A program made the position numbers and the translations under genes. Of a stretch of DNA of 33,147 nt, positions 30,613 to 33,147 are shown piece by piece (the first letter of the stretch is position 1; each line of letters begins with the position of its first letter). The stretch comes from Hypsibius dujardini (lineage: Eukaryota > Tardigrada > Eutardigrada > Parachela > Hypsibiidae): assembly GCA_001579985.1 (NCBI GenBank), contig LRSR01006867.1, positions 1-33,147 of the forward strand, written 5' to 3'. Under the pieces are notes generated by a model. The model searched no databases. It saw only the letters and a list, made by a program, of their open reading frames with translations, and was not told where the DNA came from.

Positions 30613-31084
30613 CTAGTATTTTTTTTGAGCAGTTGTGGGAGCCGGGTAGGCAGCTGTAGGGGGCACGGTGCCTTCGGTATCACCACCCTTATCTCCTCCC
30701 GACGAGAACAGGGAAATCTGTCTCTTGTTGAGATCCTGGAGAGGCCGGAAGTTTGAATCAATGAGTTTACCATCGTCGCCTTCCAGCGAGCGGAAGATGG
30801 CCAACTGCTCATCGGAGATCAGAATGGGATCTTTCAGGACAGACCACACGACGACTTCCGCGCAGGGTGGTGTGGTCAGCGAGCCGGAGTAGCGGTAATA
30901 GCTCGGACTGGCATCCAACTGCGCAAGGAGGCCAGTCAAGTGAAGGCCCGGCAAAATCGCGTTGAACATCACCACTGCATAGAGGGAGGTGGTTTGTGGA
31001 TAAGAACGATGGATCGAACGAAATTACCAGTTGCAGAATCGAACAGACGCCAGAAAAAAAATACAGACAGACAGACAGACAGGC

Positions 31085-31137
<53 letters not shown>

Positions 31138-31145
31138 GGTTGGCC

Positions 31146-31177
<32 letters not shown>

Positions 31178-32327
31178 AACAGATGGGCCGAAAAACTTCT
31201 GAAGCAGACAATGGATTTACTTTATTCCCCTATTCCGCATCACTGAGTGTATATGCTAGACTTACATTTCTCTTTTGCCAGTTTCACCAGCTGAATTACT
31301 TCGTCCAGCTCCTTGAGATACTCTGCCGGCAGGGCAGCTAACTGAGCGGGGGTACCAACGCGAAACATCACTCCCAATACAGCCAAGCCAGTTGGATCAT
31401 GCATCAGAACATCGACGTCCTGCAGATCCTTGACCTTCGTATGGACCAGATGGAGCTAAACAGGTAAGACAAATCACGGCTGACTCATCAATAAGACAAT
31501 CAGTTAACAAGTTAGCACTATGCTCTGCAGTTTTTTCAGCCATTCTACTGTAATGAAAGAAGAACGCTTAACGTTTACCTCTAATGGGAATTGTTCTCCG
31601 TTGATAATATGTTCCGAACCGCGCGAATCCTGGAATTAATTGTTGCCGTATCTCACTTGTTAGAATCAGTTTCAGTATTTCTTAATTAGTTTGAAGTGTG
31701 CTCGCGTGTCAGTGCGTTTGCGATACTGTAGTTGCACTAGGACGCCGTTCCAACGGGAATTAAAAAATGTTCGAACCTGTCGTGCGCGCGTTCTTTTGGC
31801 CTTTTCGCGCTTCGAATTCCGGCTAAACTAACCTAACGTGAAATGTACTGTATTTTCGCGTTAGACAGGGACAGCGTACGAGCTATGGAACGTTTAATCG
31901 GCCACGCGGCGCTTGTGCTGTAGGTACGGTGCACACATGCCGTGCACACGTTCCACTCCAGTACAACTGTCCCTGTCTAACGCGAAACTAGAGTACTTAC
32001 ATCGGCTCCCCAGTGGAAGTGCATTTGCAAAAATTCGTAGTCATTACTCTGACTGCCGGATTTAATTGTGAGAGTGGGCTTTTTGTCGAATGTGGCGTTG
32101 ATCTGGACGGTGTGACCGTTGTTGTAGATCAGCCAACGATCGGCTTGAGCGGGCTGATCGTAATTGCTAAAACCGAGCTGTACGAGGGCATCGTCTTCCA
32201 GTGCATTAGTGTCATTGATGGAGATTGGCGACTGGTTGGCAAACTTGCAGGCCGCGCTGTCGGCGCTCACTTGCGACCAATTTGCCGGGGGGATTTCTAC
32301 ATTCACAAGAGGAATAAATCGCTTCCC

Positions 32328-32368
<41 letters not shown>

Positions 32369-32685
32369 GCTTACCTGTTTAGTTTGACTGTTTGACTTTG
32401 ACTGTTCGACTGCCTATATGCCATTTAGAAAAATGAAACCTTTTACCGTCCGTGTCGGGATGCAATCCGTATCCCCAATGGTGCGGGTTATTGATAGGTA
32501 GATCGTCCGCCAAGGCGTCATCTAAGTGGAACGAAATATATCACCGCAGACAACAAATAAGATGGGGCAGAGAAATTACCGTTGTTCGTAGCATCACGGG
32601 CCACTGCCATTCCGAGAAAGAGAATAATCAAGGTCCATGAGAATGCTGCTATTGTGCAAGTGAGGCTGCACTTTCCTGCCGTCAT
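30613..32685 (-). CDS. Secreted alpha carbonic anhydrase
   Basis: Six exons join in phase: 32580-32685, 32447-32521, 32001-32296, 31579-31629, 31266-31455 and 30613-30974 (359 aa, stop TAG). It catalyses CO2 hydration to bicarbonate. A hydrophobic signal peptide is seen at residues 12-29 (up to ...FLGMAVA). The fold markers are HHWGYG, QSPISI, YNNGH with proton-shuttle H122, QMHFHWG with zinc ligands H153 and H155, GSEH with E165, LELHLVH with E176 and the third zinc ligand H178, and YRYSGSLTTPPC with T273, the gatekeeper Thr. All catalytic residues are present, so an active enzyme is expected. C77 and C277 are placed like the conserved disulphide of secreted forms, and NQS, NDT and NAT glycosylation sites support secretion. 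The C-terminal tail after the domain is Gly/Asp then Pro/Thr-rich, without a clear GPI signal. The gene converges on MAP2K7. Confidence 0.95.
31062..31185. repeat. CAGA/CTGT tetranucleotide tract in the last carbonic anhydrase intron
   Basis: A nearly pure ACAG run with a GGCAG and a GGTTGGCCGA interruption. The gene is on the minus strand, so its transcript carries CTGT. Confidence 0.95.
31845..31998. repeat. Inverted-repeat element C9 with about 30-bp arms
   Basis: GTATTTTCGCGTTAGACAGG continuing GACAG (about 31849-31873) is inverted at about 31968-31992 (CTGTCCCTGTCTAACGCGAA). Less exact pairing continues outward (TGTACT against AGTACT) and inward (GGAACG and CGTTCC). The right end reaches into the donor region of carbonic anhydrase exon 3, whose GTAAGT lies at 31995-32000 on the minus strand. 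Confidence 0.8.
32323..32372. repeat. CTGT tetranucleotide run in carbonic anhydrase intron 2
   Basis: About eleven clean CTGT units. Here the minus-strand transcript carries the purine-rich GACA form, opposite to the other CTGT tracts. Confidence 0.95.
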
Positions 32686-33147
32686 TGCGTAGTCAGTTCT
32701 CCGAATTCTTGTACAAAATGTACACGCAGGCAGATGATTGTTTGTAATGAATGAAAACTGTGCGAATGAGATTTAGCTTCTTATTCATATTATCTTTGTG
32801 AGTTTGACACGATATTAAGCATTGAGATGAAAGTAAGGTCTTGCCGCTAGTTGTAGGGCACGAGTTCTCATCTGTTCATTCATATGTAAGGCCGTTCGCG
32901 AGTGGCAGATATTATGTCAGTATAACGTTCCTCATCTGTCTTCTCACGAACGCGTGCCTATTGTTTTAACCCATTTCCATTCATGATTTCGAATACCCGA
33001 TTGAAACTCTCTTATTGGCTTTAACACACGTTATTATAATATTTTCATGAATCGGCATTATACTCTTACACCGATGTACATTAACTGCATGGACATGAAT
33101 GACGGACAAATTGGCGCGGCAGTAGGTAGGTGTCGCTGTGCAAGTTG
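32686..33147. other. Upstream flank of carbonic anhydrase, no feature seen
   Basis: About 460 bp beyond the proposed carbonic anhydrase start. It would hold the promoter, but no TATA box, exon or repeat stands out. The reading frames are short. Confidence 0.5.

Overview
The window is nuclear DNA from an animal, most likely an invertebrate. Every gene I can reconstruct has GT-AG introns (about 70 bp to 2.3 kb), and the proteins are ordinary metazoan ones: MAP kinase kinase 7, folylpolyglutamate synthase, an SLC37-type sugar-phosphate transporter, a secreted alpha carbonic anhydrase and a Regnase-like NYN ribonuclease. I see no bacterial operons, rRNA, tRNA, CRISPR or virus. The phylum cannot be fixed from the sequence alone. 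The TGAT and CTGT tetranucleotide runs and the many fold-back repeats are marked, but they are not diagnostic to me.

Layout from left to right: a fold-back block (1-860); a partial zinc-finger gene on the minus strand (1281-3360); a long palindrome (3507-4265); a plus-strand multi-exon locus with three in-frame TGA codons, probably a decayed gene (4644-6008); the Regnase-like NYN RNase gene on the minus strand (6857-12433, 5' end not found); a GACGGA repeat region; the SLC37 transporter on the plus strand (14379-17248); a 2.9-kb gene-free cluster of inverted-repeat elements (17421-19955); FPGS on the minus strand (20163-23781); MAP2K7 on the plus strand (24748-29476); carbonic anhydrase on the minus strand (30613-32685); and about 460 bp without a recognisable feature. 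Gene orientation alternates strictly, so every intergenic gap is either head-to-head or tail-to-tail.

The exon models of the five main genes were built by reading splice sites against conserved protein blocks, and reading phase agrees across every junction. This gives full-length predictions of 573 aa (SLC37), 546 aa (FPGS), 506 aa (MKK7) and 359 aa (carbonic anhydrase). The NYN gene is 314 aa so far and is open at its 5' end. The genes do not form one pathway; they are independent housekeeping and signalling genes.

The most unusual content is repeat structure. At least two families of self-complementary elements recur. Family A is about 125 bp with CACGTG-containing ends and a GCTGACCGAATTAAGC arm. 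Family B is centred on GGGGGCGGAGCTA and its complement. About seven further inverted-repeat elements appear once each. They lie in introns and in almost every intergenic gap. One family A copy has its left arm amplified six times as a 42-bp array just beyond MKK7. Several of these would form long RNA hairpins inside pre-mRNAs.
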